From Kosakonia quasisacchari (GTDB lineage: Bacteria; Pseudomonadota; Gammaproteobacteria; Enterobacterales; Enterobacteriaceae): DNA of 64,000 bases. The stretch covers positions 62,001-126,000 of the forward strand of contig NZ_SJOP01000009.1 in assembly GCF_004331415.1 (NCBI RefSeq), given 5' to 3'. The first letter of the stretch is position 1; each line of letters starts with the position of its first letter. The notes under the pieces are model-generated. The model had not been told where the DNA came from. It saw only the letters and a program-made list of their open reading frames with translations, and did no database searches. Below, piece by piece: positions 42,193-50,795 of this stretch. Both the position numbers and the translations under genes were made by a program.

Positions 42193-42339
42193 ATTGCCAA
42201 CTTAAAATCACGTTCTGTGGACGTGATAAGCAACAGATTTTAGTTTTGCCATACTGCCTCTGGATTCAAAGCTGACAGAACGGGTAGGGCGTTAATCCCT
42301 TCGACGACGTTATCAATATCGTGCTATACAAGGGATTTT

Positions 42340-43713
42340 TTACTCACTGGCGCGCGGCTGTGTAATACGTAGACTGCTGATTCCGGCGGCGATCGTGGCG
42401 AGTGTTCCTGCCAGTAGCAATGAGGTATGCGTCCCATGGGTTTCAAAAAGATTAAACATCAACGCTACCAGTGCGGCACCGGAGCTTTGTCCCAGTAGAC
42501 GCGCTGTACCCAGCATGCCACTGGCACCGCCGCTGCGCTGGCGGGGTGCGGCAGTGATAATAGTGTGGTTGTTGGGCGACTGAAACAGGCCGAAACCCGC
42601 ACCGCATAACGCCATTCGCCAGATGATATCAATATCTGCCGGTGCCGACGGAAGCAGCGCTAGTGCAAATAAGCCACCCGCCATCATGACCATTCCTAAT
42701 CCTCCCAGAAGCCCGGCATGAACGCGTTCAATCAGATATCCTGCCAGCGGAGCCATTACCATAGTAGCCAGCGGCCAGGGCGTTAACAGCAACCCCGTCT
42801 CCACTTCACTGCGTCCAAGCACCGTCTGTAAAAAGAAAGGCAAAGAGACAAGTGCCAGCATCTGTGCGCAAAATGAACAGACAGAAGTGCCAATCGACAG
42901 AGAAAAAAGCGGGATCCGCAGCAAATCTACAGGTAATAAAGGTACGGGTAATTTCAACTGCCTGCGAACAAAAAGCGAGCCAATGAGCAACAATGCGACC
43001 AATTCCACCAAGACTAACATCGTGGATTGCCCCTGAGCGAAGCTGCTAAGGGCCGTGATTAACAGACCGAATGTCAGTGCATTCATTACCGCGCTGGGCA
43101 GGTCGAATTTAGGTTTTGCACTGCGTGTCGCATTGGGCGGTAAAAATTTTATTGCCAACAGCAAGGCGAGAATACCCAGAGGCACATTGATCAGGAATAA
43201 CCATTGCCAGGAGGCAACAGAAAGAATGGCCGCTGCAATGGTCGGTCCTGCAGCAGATGATACAGCGACAACGAAGGAGTTGATGCCCATACCGCGCCCC
43301 AGGCTTCGCTGGGGATAAATCAGCCGAATGAGCGCAGTATTAACGCTCATCAGTGCTGCACCGCCAAAGCCTTGTGCGACACGCGCCAAAGTTAAGGTCA
43401 ATAACGAGTCGGAAAGCGCGCAAAGTAACGAGGTAAGCGTAAAGAGCATCAGGCCGTATTGATAAACTCGGCGATAACCAAACATATCGCCAAGGAATGA
43501 AAGGGTCAGTAATGAAACGACGATCGCAATTTGATAGGCATTAACAATCCAGATTGAACTGGCAGCGGAAGCATTGAGATCCCTCGCAATGGTCGGTAGA
43601 GCAACGTTAGCAATTGCGCCGTCCAGCACGGCCATGGCGATGCCAACAATAATGGTCAGAATTGCGCCGTAACGCTGTGGAATGGGCAAGCCATCAAGGG
43701 AGGATTTATCCAT
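42340..43713 (-). CDS. yebQ: YebQ, MFS transporter (DHA2 family)
   Basis: A 457-residue drug:proton antiporter-like membrane protein with about 14 hydrophobic helices, the length of E. coli YebQ. Motifs include the early LDGAIANVALPTIARDLN (DHA2 signature) and RVAQGFGGAALMS. Substrate unknown. Divergent from kdgR across 177 bases; in E. coli this neighbourhood suggests possible KdgR control, and an imperfect AT-rich dyad (ATAAAA...TTTTAT, 43843-43866) lies just before kdgR. Confidence 0.93.
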   Translation of the reverse strand: MDKSSLDGLPIPQRYGAILTIIVGIAMAVLDGAIANVALPTIARDLNASAASSIWIVNAYQIAIVVSLLTLSFLGDMFGYRRVYQYGLMLFTLTSLLCALSDSLLTLTLARVAQGFGGAALMSVNTALIRLIYPQRSLGRGMGINSFVVAVSSAAGPTIAAAILSVASWQWLFLINVPLGILALLLAIKFLPPNATRSAKPKFDLPSAVMNALTFGLLITALSSFAQGQSTMLVLVELVALLLIGSLFVRRQLKLPVPLLPVDLLRIPLFSLSIGTSVCSFCAQMLALVSLPFFLQTVLGRSEVETGLLLTPWPLATMVMAPLAGYLIERVHAGLLGGLGMVMMAGGLFALALLPSAPADIDIIWRMALCGAGFGLFQSPNNHTIITAAPRQRSGGASGMLGTARLLGQSSGAALVALMFNLFETHGTHTSLLLAGTLATIAAGISSLRITQPRASE

Positions 43714-43890
43714 GGAAATTTCAGGGCTAGTGTCACAAAGTTATTTGTATAATGATTCTATCATTAGCATTCCGGTTTTATGTCGCAGATTTGTAACGAA
43801 GTTGACAAACGCGCATTGCGGTGACCGGATGACGAATTTATAATAAAAACCGATTCTGAATTTTATAAAACACAGGCGATGAGGTGATTA

Positions 43891-44682
43891 ATGGCAATCG
43901 CAGATTTGGACAAGCAGCCAGATTCTGTCTCTTCTGTATTGAAGGTATTTGGCATTCTGCAGGCGCTCGGAGAAGAGCGTGAAATCGGCATCACCGAGCT
44001 TTCGCAGCGTGTCATGATGTCGAAAAGCACCGTTTATCGCTTTTTGCAAACCATGAAATCGTTAGGTTATGTCGCACAGGAAGGGGAGTCAGAAAAATAT
44101 TCCCTGACGCTGAAGCTTTTTGAGCTTGGGGCGCGCGCATTGCAAAACGTTGATTTGATCCGCAGCGCGGATATCCAAATGCGTGAGCTTTCTCGTCTGA
44201 CGAAAGAGACCATCCACCTGGGTGCGCTGGATGAAGATAGCATTGTCTACATCCATAAAATTGATTCAATGTACAATCTGCGCATGTATTCGCGCATTGG
44301 TCGCCGTAACCCGTTGTACAGCACTGCGATTGGTAAAGTCCTGCTGGCATGGCGCGATCGTGACGAAGTGCAGCAGATTCTTGAAGGTGTTGAGTATAAG
44401 CGCAGCACTGAGCGCACTATCACAAGTACCGAAGATCTGTTGCCGATGCTGGATATTGTGCGTCAGCAAGGTTATGGCGAAGACAACGAAGAGCAGGAAG
44501 AAGGCTTACGCTGTATTGGCGTGCCGGTTTTTGACCGTTTCGGTGTTGTGATTGCTGGTTTAAGTATTTCTTTCCCAACATTGCGCTTTTCAGAAGAACG
44601 CCTGCATGAGTATGTTGAAATGTTGCACAATGCCGCGCGTAAAATTTCCGAACAGATGGGTTATAACGACTATCCGTTCTGA
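43891..44682 (+). CDS. kdgR: DNA-binding transcriptional regulator KdgR
   Basis: An IclR-family repressor of pectin/hexuronate and related sugar-acid genes, induced by 2-keto-3-deoxygluconate. It is 263 residues, as in E. coli. The winged helix-turn-helix is at about 15-75 (ITELSQRVMMSKSTVYRFLQTM), followed by the GAF-like effector domain (HLGALDEDSIVYIHKID, IGKVLLAW, CIGVPVFDRFG). A terminator follows directly. Confidence 0.96.
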   Translation: MAIADLDKQPDSVSSVLKVFGILQALGEEREIGITELSQRVMMSKSTVYRFLQTMKSLGYVAQEGESEKYSLTLKLFELGARALQNVDLIRSADIQMRELSRLTKETIHLGALDEDSIVYIHKIDSMYNLRMYSRIGRRNPLYSTAIGKVLLAWRDRDEVQQILEGVEYKRSTERTITSTEDLLPMLDIVRQQGYGEDNEEQEEGLRCIGVPVFDRFGVVIAGLSISFPTLRFSEERLHEYVEMLHNAARKISEQMGYNDYPF

Positions 44683-44690
44683 ATGAAGAC

Positions 44691-44724
44691 AAAAAAGTCG
44701 CCTGAAAAAAAGGCGGCTTTTTTT
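44691..44724 (+). terminator. Terminator after kdgR
   Basis: AAAAAAGTCGCCT and AGGCGGCTTTTTT pair (one G-U) around a GAAAAAA loop; it may also serve convergent yobH. Confidence 0.9.
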
Positions 44725-44734
44725 GTGCAAAAGA

Positions 44735-44974
44735 TTAGCCGTTATCGATAACGGTATCGCTTTTACGCAACAGCGGGCAATTTGCCAGACCAAAAAAACC
44801 ATTACTGGAATGCACATATTGTGCGGTACTGGTGCCTCGCGCAGTAGCATATTTACATTGCAAGCCCAGCCCAGCCGCGTTTTCCGTACTGTTGATCAGC
44901 ACCCCGTAACCGCTCAGCAAGAGCCCAATCCACAGCAGCGCCAGAACGATAACGCTTCGTATGAGTGTACGCAT
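44735..44974 (-). CDS. yobH: YobH family small membrane-anchored or secreted protein
   Basis: A 79-residue protein equal in length to E. coli YobH when the ATG at 44974 is used. A hydrophobic N-terminus (LIRSVIVLALLWIGLLLSGYG) acts as a signal or anchor. The rest keeps LGLQCKYATARGTSTAQY and the end NCPLLRKSDTVIDNG, with two cysteines that could pair. Function unknown. Confidence 0.88.
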   Translation of the reverse strand: MRTLIRSVIVLALLWIGLLLSGYGVLINSTENAAGLGLQCKYATARGTSTAQYVHSSNGFFGLANCPLLRKSDTVIDNG

Positions 44975-45135
44975 ATTTGCTCCTTGCATATCGGTAGACT
45001 GTATCACAAGGCTACGGTATTTACCTGGTGAAACAAGTCCAGCATTCCTAAAAATACCGAAAGGAGATACAGTTAGTCGCGGTTTAAGGAAGCCATGTTA
45101 ACCTGGTTACACCTTGCAACGTATCGGAGAGTGGA

Positions 45136-45279
45136 GTGAGAAAATATAGATGGCTGATTCTGGCTGCCGTATTGGTAGTCTGCCTGCTACTCTGGACTCA
45201 AATGCTTAACGTAATGTGTGATCAAGATGTACAATTCTTCAGCGGCATCTGCGTCATCAATAAATTCATCCCCTGGTAA
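45136..45279 (+). CDS. mgrB: PhoP/PhoQ negative feedback regulator MgrB
   Basis: A 47-codon gene with a GTG start after GGAGAGTGGA. The peptide is a basic cap, one membrane helix ([15 protein letters not shown]) and the conserved periplasmic [25 protein letters not shown] end, with both cysteines of the functional pair intact. It inhibits PhoQ, and its loss causes polymyxin resistance in Klebsiella. GTTTA-like repeats upstream (45082, 45097, 45106) hint at PhoP control but are not at the standard 11-base spacing. Confidence 0.95.
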   Translation: MRKYRWLILAAVLVVCLLLWTQMLNVMCDQDVQFFSGICVINKFIPW

Positions 45280-45353
45280 TGGCATTTTTTCAGTGAGAGA
45301 TTTCCTTCCTTGACGTCAGTGGTAGAATGCCGCGTCTATATAGAGGTGGTGAA

Positions 45354-45641
45354 ATGAACGAAGTATTAAATTCAGGCGCGATCAACCTTGCGTCCATAGT
45401 CCTTTCTTTGGTGGTTCTTCTTGTCGGTCTGGTTTTGTGGTTCTTTATCAATCGCGCCAGTTCACGCACGAATGAACAAATCGAGTTACTTGAAGCTCTG
45501 CTGGATCAGCAAAAACGACAAAATGCTTTGCTGCGCCGGTTGTGCGAGTCAAATGAACCTGAAAAAGACGAAGCGGTTGAGCCAGTAAAAGCGCAAGAAA
45601 AAGGTGATGATGACTTCATCCGCCTGGTTGCTGAGCGCTAG
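45354..45641 (+). CDS. yebO: YebO family small membrane protein
   Basis: A 95-residue protein of the E. coli YebO length. One membrane helix (about 9-32, ASIVLSLVVLLVGLVLWFF) is followed by a conserved coiled-coil-like stretch (SRTNEQIELLEALLDQQKRQ) and an acidic tail ending FIRLVAER. AGAGGTGGTGA precedes the ATG at 45354. Function unknown; the homologous gene sits next to mgrB in E. coli. Confidence 0.92.
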   Translation: MNEVLNSGAINLASIVLSLVVLLVGLVLWFFINRASSRTNEQIELLEALLDQQKRQNALLRRLCESNEPEKDEAVEPVKAQEKGDDDFIRLVAER

Positions 45642-45659
45642 CCTGCCTGGGAGTGCGAG

Positions 45660-46649
45660 ATGGCGTGGAAAAACCCCTGGTATAATCCTGCAATCTCGCA
45701 CCACACGCCGGAAGGTTTTAGCAATTCGGCATCTTTTGCCCATCAACCCGGAGATGTTAAGCGCTGGCGAAAAGAGCGCAAAGCCGCCGGGCTTCCCCGA
45801 CCACCCTCCTGCGGCTACCCAGGATTTATCGAACAGTGGTGGCAAAAAGCCGATATTGCTGGTGAGGACGATGGCCTCTGGTGGTTAGGACATGCCAGCA
45901 TGCTATTGCGCCTGCAGGGCCAATATCTCCTCACAGATCCCGTCTTTTCTCGTCGTGCTTCGCCTGTAAGCTTTGCTGGTCCAGAACGTCGGACACCGAC
46001 AGCGCTCGCGATTGCCGACATTCCGCTACTGGACGCGATTCTTATTTCTCACAATCACTACGATCACCTGGATACGTGGACGGTGCGTGCGCTGCTGCGT
46101 CGCTTTCCGGATGTGCACTTCTTTGTACCATTGGGGGTTGGCGGTTGGCTTCGTCGACGCGGTGCGCAACATGTTACTGAGTTAGACTGGTGGCAAAGTT
46201 TTATATTTCAGGGAATGACCTACACCGCGGTGCCTGCACAACATTGGAGCATGCGCACATTATGGGATCGCAATCGCTCATTGTGGTGCGGCTGGGTCAT
46301 TGAATCATCAGCGCAGCGTTTTTGGTTTGCTGGTGATACAGGTTACACACCAGAATTGCTCACCATTCCTCAACGGTTAGGTCAACTGGATACTATCGCG
46401 CTGCCAATTGGTGCTTATGCACCGCGCTGGTTTATGGCGATGAATCATATGGATCCACAAAGTGCTGTTGCGCTTTGGCAACAGTTGGGTGCGCCGCTTG
46501 CTATCCCTATTCATTGGGGAGTATTTGAGCTGGCGGATGAATCGCTTGATGAACCAGTCAAAGAGTTGCAGTGGGCATTAACCGAAACGGCTGCGGAGAA
46601 TGATAACTTCAGGATCTTAAAAATTGGGCAGTATTTGCCTCTTTGTTAA
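45660..46649 (+). CDS. MBL-fold metallohydrolase (RomA / NAPE-PLD-like)
   Basis: A 329-residue cytoplasmic-looking hydrolase of the COG2220 metallo-beta-lactamase fold. The metal site is complete: H131, H133, D135 and H136 (HNHYDHLD), H195 (PAQHWSMR), D226 (FAGDTGYT) and H285 (IPIHWGVF). The layout WWLGHASMLLRLQG, TDPVFSRRASP is typical of N-acyl-phosphatidylethanolamine phospholipase D-like proteins and Enterobacter RomA. It starts 18 bases after yebO and may be co-transcribed. E. coli lacks it at this place. Substrate unknown. Confidence 0.85.
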   Translation: MAWKNPWYNPAISHHTPEGFSNSASFAHQPGDVKRWRKERKAAGLPRPPSCGYPGFIEQWWQKADIAGEDDGLWWLGHASMLLRLQGQYLLTDPVFSRRASPVSFAGPERRTPTALAIADIPLLDAILISHNHYDHLDTWTVRALLRRFPDVHFFVPLGVGGWLRRRGAQHVTELDWWQSFIFQGMTYTAVPAQHWSMRTLWDRNRSLWCGWVIESSAQRFWFAGDTGYTPELLTIPQRLGQLDTIALPIGAYAPRWFMAMNHMDPQSAVALWQQLGAPLAIPIHWGVFELADESLDEPVKELQWALTETAAENDNFRILKIGQYLPLC

Positions 46650-47160
46650 TTCCGCCAGCACTCCAAAAACATGCGTTGCTTTATTATCACGCTGTTTTAT
46701 TTTTATCGAAACGATTTCTTTGCCTTTTTATGAGGCAGTGTCATCATAATTTCATTATTTTGGTGCACAACTTTGCTTATTTGCACAAGAAATATCCATA
46801 GTGGTTTGAGGTAATAGTTTTTATTGGGTTTATATTTGTTTAAGAATCTTCCTGGTCTAAGAAAAAAGCATAAGTATGCGCAAAAAGTTCTTACGATATA
46901 CGCTATATGCATAGCGGTATGGGAACTGGCATGGAACGACGGAACTTATTGAGCTATAGTAAGAAATTCGCTTCTGTGAGCACAAATATTGATGTTCAGA
47001 GCGTCTGTTATAGCGTTCAATGTTATGCATAAACGTGCGCAACAAGTCTTGATAACCATAGAATTTGTGCGACGGATCCAGACATGTTTAAAAATGGCTT
47101 GCCATAATTTACGTATTATGTGATAACACGTTTTGGGTCAATCGAGGTACAGCTCTGTTT
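46650..47160. other. AT-rich intergenic region before the yobF remnant and cspC
   Basis: About 510 bases without a convincing gene; short leftward frames (46703-46912, 46857-47045) have no family resemblance or good start. A hairpin CGCTAT-ATGC-ATAGCG lies at 46901-46916, extendable by ATA/TAT. The region probably holds the cspC promoter and a long leader. No strong terminator for the upstream hydrolase gene was found. Confidence 0.5.
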
Positions 47161-47301
47161 ATGTGTGGCATTTTCAGTAAAGAAGTCCTGAGTAAAACGT
47201 TTCGTTGAATACAGCTTCTCTGCCGAACCTTATATTAGTGCCTCAAGCAGTAATGTCTCAGTTTTCTCAGTCAATGCCTGCGGGCGAAGTATATACATTA
47301 A
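47161..47301 (+). pseudogene. yobF: yobF (DUF2627), disrupted by two frameshifts
   Basis: The start MCGIFSKEVLSK matches E. coli YobF, then the frame ends at TGA (47206-47208). Homology resumes one base over (EYSFSAEPYISASSSNVSV, from 47207), then shifts again to CLRAKYIH and TAA (47299-47301), matching the E. coli end LCLRAKKTI only in part. The normal product is a 47-residue heat-inducible protein of unknown role, co-transcribed with cspC. Two independent shifts argue for a pseudogene rather than recoding. Confidence 0.75.
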
Positions 47302-47313
47302 GGAATTTTGCAA

Positions 47314-47523
47314 ATGGCAAAGATTAAAGGTCAAGTTAAGTGGTTCAACGAGTCTAAAGGTTTTGGTTTCATTACTCCGGCTGATGGCAGCAAAGATGTA
47401 TTCGTACACTTCTCTGCAATCCAGGGTAACGGCTTCAAAACTCTGGCCGAAGGCCAGAACGTTGAGTTTGAAATTCAGGACGGCCAGAAAGGCCCAGCTG
47501 CAGTTAACGTAACTGCTATCTGA
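47314..47523 (+). CDS. cspC: Cold shock-like protein CspC
   Basis: A 69-residue cold-shock-domain RNA chaperone, constitutive in E. coli and linked to RpoS stability and transcription antitermination. RNA-binding motifs KGFGFI (RNP1) and VFVHF (RNP2) are intact. The start at 47314 follows AAGGAA; an upstream TTG in frame is not needed. The leader carries the decayed yobF. Confidence 0.97.
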
Positions 47524-47573
47524 TTTCGACACCCCTGAGCTTGAAGCGCATTTAGCGCGTCAATGTCAGACAT

Positions 47574-47602
47574 AAAGCCTCGCCTTAGTGCGGGGCTTTT
47601 TA
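47574..47602 (+). terminator. Terminator after cspC
   Basis: AAAGCCTCGC and GCGGGGCTTT pair (one G-U) around CTTAGT, followed by T residues. Confidence 0.85.
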
Positions 47603-47663
47603 ATTTCCACGACATAACAAATGGCGGTACACTCTCGCCCTTTAAGAACGCCCCGGAGTTTTT

Positions 47664-48479
47664 ATGGCTTTCAGTTGTCCGCTTTGCCACGCACCTTTAC
47701 ATCGTCGAGATAAATCCTTCTTTTGCGCGCAGCGGCACCAGTTTGATATTGCGAAAGAGGGTTATGTCAATCTTTTGCCCGTTCAGCATAAACGCTCGAA
47801 GGATCCTGGCGACAGTGCGGAGATGATGCAAGCGCGGCGCGCTTTTCTGGATGCAGGGTATTACCAGCCATTGCGTGATGCGATTGGTGACATTTTGAAT
47901 GCGCGGCTACCGCCGGTGGCCGATGCTGTGCTGGATATTGGCTGTGGGGAAGGGTATTACACCCAGGCATTTGCCGCGATTGCACAGCAACATGGTGCGC
48001 AAATGCTAGGACTGGATGTTTCAAAAGCGGCGATTCGTGCGGCGGCGAAGCGCTATTCGGCGATCATGTTTTGTGTTGCATCCAGCCACCGCTTGCCTTT
48101 TGACGACAGCAGCATTGACGGGTTGGTGCGTATTTATGCGCCCTGTAAAGCGCAAGAGTTGTCGCGCGTAATGAGGCCAGAAGGTATTGTCATTACCGCA
48201 TCACCAGGACCACGCCATCTGATGGAATTAAAGGGGCTCATCTATGACGAGGTGCATTTACATGCGGAAAATAGCGGCGATATCTTAGGATTCAGAGTGC
48301 TGGAACAGCAATCACTCGCCTATGATATGACATTGACGGGCCAGCAAGCGGTTACGCTATTGCAAATGACGCCTTTTGCCTGGCGGGCAAAACCGGAGGT
48401 GTGGGAAAAGTTAGCGGCAATGGAACAATTCCACTGCCAGACCGATTTTACGATCCACTGCTTACAGCGGGAAAGTTAA
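47664..48479 (+). CDS. rlmA: 23S rRNA (guanine-745-N1)-methyltransferase RlmA
   Basis: It methylates G745 of 23S rRNA using S-adenosylmethionine. It is 271 residues against 269 in E. coli. An N-terminal zinc ribbon is visible (CPLC near residue 5, CAQRH near 20), followed by a Rossmann methyltransferase with [11 protein letters not shown]. Its stop overlaps the stop of convergent mntP by three bases. Confidence 0.96.
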   Translation: MAFSCPLCHAPLHRRDKSFFCAQRHQFDIAKEGYVNLLPVQHKRSKDPGDSAEMMQARRAFLDAGYYQPLRDAIGDILNARLPPVADAVLDIGCGEGYYTQAFAAIAQQHGAQMLGLDVSKAAIRAAAKRYSAIMFCVASSHRLPFDDSSIDGLVRIYAPCKAQELSRVMRPEGIVITASPGPRHLMELKGLIYDEVHLHAENSGDILGFRVLEQQSLAYDMTLTGQQAVTLLQMTPFAWRAKPEVWEKLAAMEQFHCQTDFTIHCLQRES

Positions 48480-49042
48480 GCGGCAAAGTGGCTCCACAGG
48501 ATCTGCGCGCCAATGCCAATCAGCACGATACCACCGAGAATCTCGGCTCGCTTTCCAAGAAGCGGGCCAATAAAACGGCCAATCATCATTCCTGTTGTCG
48601 ACATAATTAGCGTTGCACAACCAATCGCCAGCGCAGTTGCGAGAATATTGACTTGCAAGAAAGCGAGGCCAACACCAACAGCCATAGCGTCGAGGCTGGT
48701 AGCAATTGCGGTGGTTACCAGCAACCAGAAACCATGGCGGTGCGGCGTTTCCGCTTCACTGTCGTCTTCGCCGCGTATTCCCTCAAGCACCATTCTGCCA
48801 CCGAGAAACACCAGTAGCACAAACGCTATCCAGTGATTCCATTCCAGTACAAATTTCGTTGCCAGCAGGCCCAGCCCCCAGCCGATCAGCGGCGTCAGGG
48901 TTTCAATCACGCCAAAGATAAGACCGGTGCGCAATGCTTCAGAAAACTTCGGTTTATGTAATGTGGCACCCTTACCAATAGAAGCTGCGAAAGCATCCAT
49001 CGACATGCCAAAAGCGAGGAGAAGAGTAGCAGATAAATTCAT
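48476..49042 (-). CDS. mntP: Manganese exporter MntP
   Basis: An inner-membrane manganese efflux pump, 188 residues from ATG 49042 as in E. coli. Six hydrophobic helices are arranged as two repeats, each with an acidic membrane motif ([15 protein letters not shown] and [15 protein letters not shown]). The open frame continues to 49111 within the leader, which is riboswitch sequence. Control by MntR and a Mn riboswitch is supported upstream. Confidence 0.96.
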   Translation of the reverse strand: MNLSATLLLAFGMSMDAFAASIGKGATLHKPKFSEALRTGLIFGVIETLTPLIGWGLGLLATKFVLEWNHWIAFVLLVFLGGRMVLEGIRGEDDSEAETPHRHGFWLLVTTAIATSLDAMAVGVGLAFLQVNILATALAIGCATLIMSTTGMMIGRFIGPLLGKRAEILGGIVLIGIGAQILWSHFAA

Positions 49043-49059
49043 GTGAGCGTCCTGACCGG

Positions 49060-49220
49060 GAGTTCCATATAACACATCTCTGCCCCCCGTAAACAGCAGT
49101 TGATGTGCCAATAGTCTCGCCTGACTGATGACTTCAGTCCGTACGTGCCACGTTTTTCAACGAGTATGTTGACACGTACATTTCCAGTAGTGGAAATCGG
49201 CTACTCCCCAACGACGGACG
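49060..49220 (-). ncRNA. yybP-ykoY manganese riboswitch in the mntP leader
   Basis: Read leftward, the leader begins TTGGGGAGTAGCCGATTTCC, containing the GGGGAGUAG element typical of the yybP-ykoY class and known from E. coli mntP. It is followed by paired segments (GTACGTG/CACGTAC near 49140-49180) and ends before the mntP ribosome binding site. Manganese binding is expected to raise mntP expression. The 3' boundary is approximate. Confidence 0.8.
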
Positions 49221-49282
49221 CACCTTAACATATTTTGAGAATATAAAACAACAGCAGCAATATATAATGTTGTTTGCTTTTT

Positions 49283-49301
49283 GATAACGATTAGCATTTA
49301 G
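49283..49301. promoter_or_regulatory. Possible Fur box upstream of mntP
   Basis: GATAACGATTAGCATTTAG matches 13 of 19 positions of the Fur consensus. It lies between the MntR site and the riboswitch start. Regulation is inferred from the match only. Confidence 0.35.
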
Positions 49302-49350
49302 ATTTATCGGTAAAAATTACGTTAATAAATATAAGTGCTTCCCCCCAGTA

Positions 49351-49368
49351 ATATAGCAATGGCTATAA
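49351..49368. promoter_or_regulatory. MntR operator upstream of mntP
   Basis: ATATAGCAATGGCTATAA is a palindrome (TATAGC-N4-GCTATA) closely matching the MntR box (ACATAGCAAAGGCTATGT). It lies about 140 bases upstream of the riboswitch start, consistent with manganese-MntR activation of mntP known in E. coli. Confidence 0.7.
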
Positions 49369-49417
49369 GTCTGCTGATTATTTACGCGGAGTAATTTCCG
49401 CGAAAATAGAGCTTAAC

Positions 49418-49876
49418 TCACTGAGTTTTAAGTAAAATGGCAGAGATCTTTTCCAGGTCGTCGATATTTCGTACGCGAATAAGCAAACGTCGTTGTTCTA
49501 ATTGCATCACTAACACACCATCTTCCGATAAATTCATCTCTTTTATACGGCTATATTCAATCCATGCATTAGCAAAGAAAAAACCGCGCATTTTAAAAAT
49601 GATTTTGGGGGCGCGGATCCAGAAGAGATAAATGCCCAACAAAGTCAGCGCAAATAATAACCACAGGGTTAATGATGAACCGCCATTAGCTGTGTTGTTA
49701 TAGATAAGGATCACAAGCAGACCGACAAAAATAGCCCCATCGGTACGGCTTCTGCGTAATAGGGGAACCGCAAGGAGCGTAGCACCATTGCGGCGTGGCA
49801 TGATGAATTCATCATAGATAGCGAAAGCCAGCAGGGCAGCGATAAACAGTACCAATACGATATCCGCAATCGTCAT
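49418..49876 (-). CDS. yobD: YobD, DUF986 inner-membrane protein
   Basis: A 152-residue membrane protein of E. coli YobD length. About three hydrophobic segments ([50 protein letters not shown]) precede a soluble C-terminus. Function unknown. It lies downstream of manXYZ but beyond that operon's terminator, with its own GGAGAAAC ribosome binding site. Confidence 0.93.
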   Translation of the reverse strand: MTIADIVLVLFIAALLAFAIYDEFIMPRRNGATLLAVPLLRRSRTDGAIFVGLLVILIYNNTANGGSSLTLWLLFALTLLGIYLFWIRAPKIIFKMRGFFFANAWIEYSRIKEMNLSEDGVLVMQLEQRRLLIRVRNIDDLEKISAILLKTQ

Positions 49877-49890
49877 TGTTTCTCCTTACA

Positions 49891-49918
49891 TAAAAAAACC
49901 GGGGGCAAGCCCCCGGTT
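49891..49918 (-). terminator. Terminator of the manXYZ operon
   Basis: Read leftward, AACCGGGGGC-TT-GCCCCCGGTT is a ten-pair GC-rich stem with a two-base centre, followed by seven T residues. It lies 14 bases past the manZ stop. Confidence 0.93.
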
Positions 49919-49931
49919 ATCACATCACAAA

Positions 49932-50783
49932 TTAAAGACCCAGAAGACCAATGGCGTAACCCACAATTCCGATAACGAAGAAGCCAACGATAATCCACAG
50001 CGGGTTAACTTTCTTACGCAGCAGCCACATGCAGGCAAAAGTCAGCAGTAGTGGTACCAGGCCCGGCATTAACTGATCGAGAATGGTTTGCACTGTCGTG
50101 ACGTTGGTTTTACCGGTCTGATCGGTAATTTCTGATACCACAAGTGGAATGTTCACATGCGTCCACTTATTAACCAGTGCCCCCATCACAAACAGGCCGA
50201 GAATTGACGCCCCCTCGGTCAGTTTTTGCAGGAAGCCACCGCCCATATCTTTAACAATGTCGATACCTTTACGGTAGCCGTACGCCACGCCGTAGTAACG
50301 TGTCGCCAGACGGACAATATTGAACAAGACGAAGAACAGCAATGGTCCGAGCAAGCTGCCGCTCATGGCGATCCCAGCACCGAGCGCTGCAAAGACCGGG
50401 CGCACCGTACCCCAGAAAATGGGGTCGCCAACCCCTGCCAGCGGCCCCATCAGACCAACTTTGATGCCGTTAATCGCACCATCGTCGATCTCTGCGCCGT
50501 TTGCACGCTGCTCTTCCATCGCAAGCGTAACGCCCAGTACCGGCGCTGCGACGTATGGATGGGTGTTAAAGAACTCCAGATGACGTTTAATGGCCTGACG
50601 GCGCGCTTCGTTATTTTCCGGGTACAGGCGTTTAATCGCCGGCACCATTGAGAAGCAGAAGCCCAATGCCTGCATACGTTCGAAGTTCCATGACCCCTGG
50701 AACAGGTTAGAACGCAGGAACACGCCACGAATGTCACTCTGGGTGAGTTTTTTCTCAGTCGGAGTTTTTGTCATATCAACCAT
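49932..50783 (-). CDS. manZ: PTS mannose transporter subunit IID
   Basis: The membrane IID subunit of the mannose phosphotransferase, which with IIC transports mannose, glucose, glucosamine and others. It is 283 residues from ATG 50783, chosen because AGGTG lies six bases upstream; a GTG at 50792 in the same frame overlaps that ribosome binding site. Conserved KLTQSDIRGVFLRSNLFQGS and LMGPLAGVGDPIFWGT are present. Third gene of manXYZ. Confidence 0.97.
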   Translation of the reverse strand: MVDMTKTPTEKKLTQSDIRGVFLRSNLFQGSWNFERMQALGFCFSMVPAIKRLYPENNEARRQAIKRHLEFFNTHPYVAAPVLGVTLAMEEQRANGAEIDDGAINGIKVGLMGPLAGVGDPIFWGTVRPVFAALGAGIAMSGSLLGPLLFFVLFNIVRLATRYYGVAYGYRKGIDIVKDMGGGFLQKLTEGASILGLFVMGALVNKWTHVNIPLVVSEITDQTGKTNVTTVQTILDQLMPGLVPLLLTFACMWLLRKKVNPLWIIVGFFVIGIVGYAIGLLGL

Positions 50784-50795
50784 GTCGTTCACCTG

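Noticed and set aside
45082..45111. PhoP box before mgrB
   Set aside because: GTTTA-like repeats are present but not at 11-base spacing, and no -10 element is properly placed; control is likely from homology but the site was not established.
46703..47045. Two short leftward frames in the cspC upstream region
   Set aside because: Low-complexity AT-rich translations, no family resemblance and no ribosome binding sites.
47200..47210. Programmed +1 frameshift at CGT TGA in yobF, similar in form to prfB
   Set aside because: A second, separate shift is needed downstream to recover the C-terminus, and the slip codon would not re-pair well.
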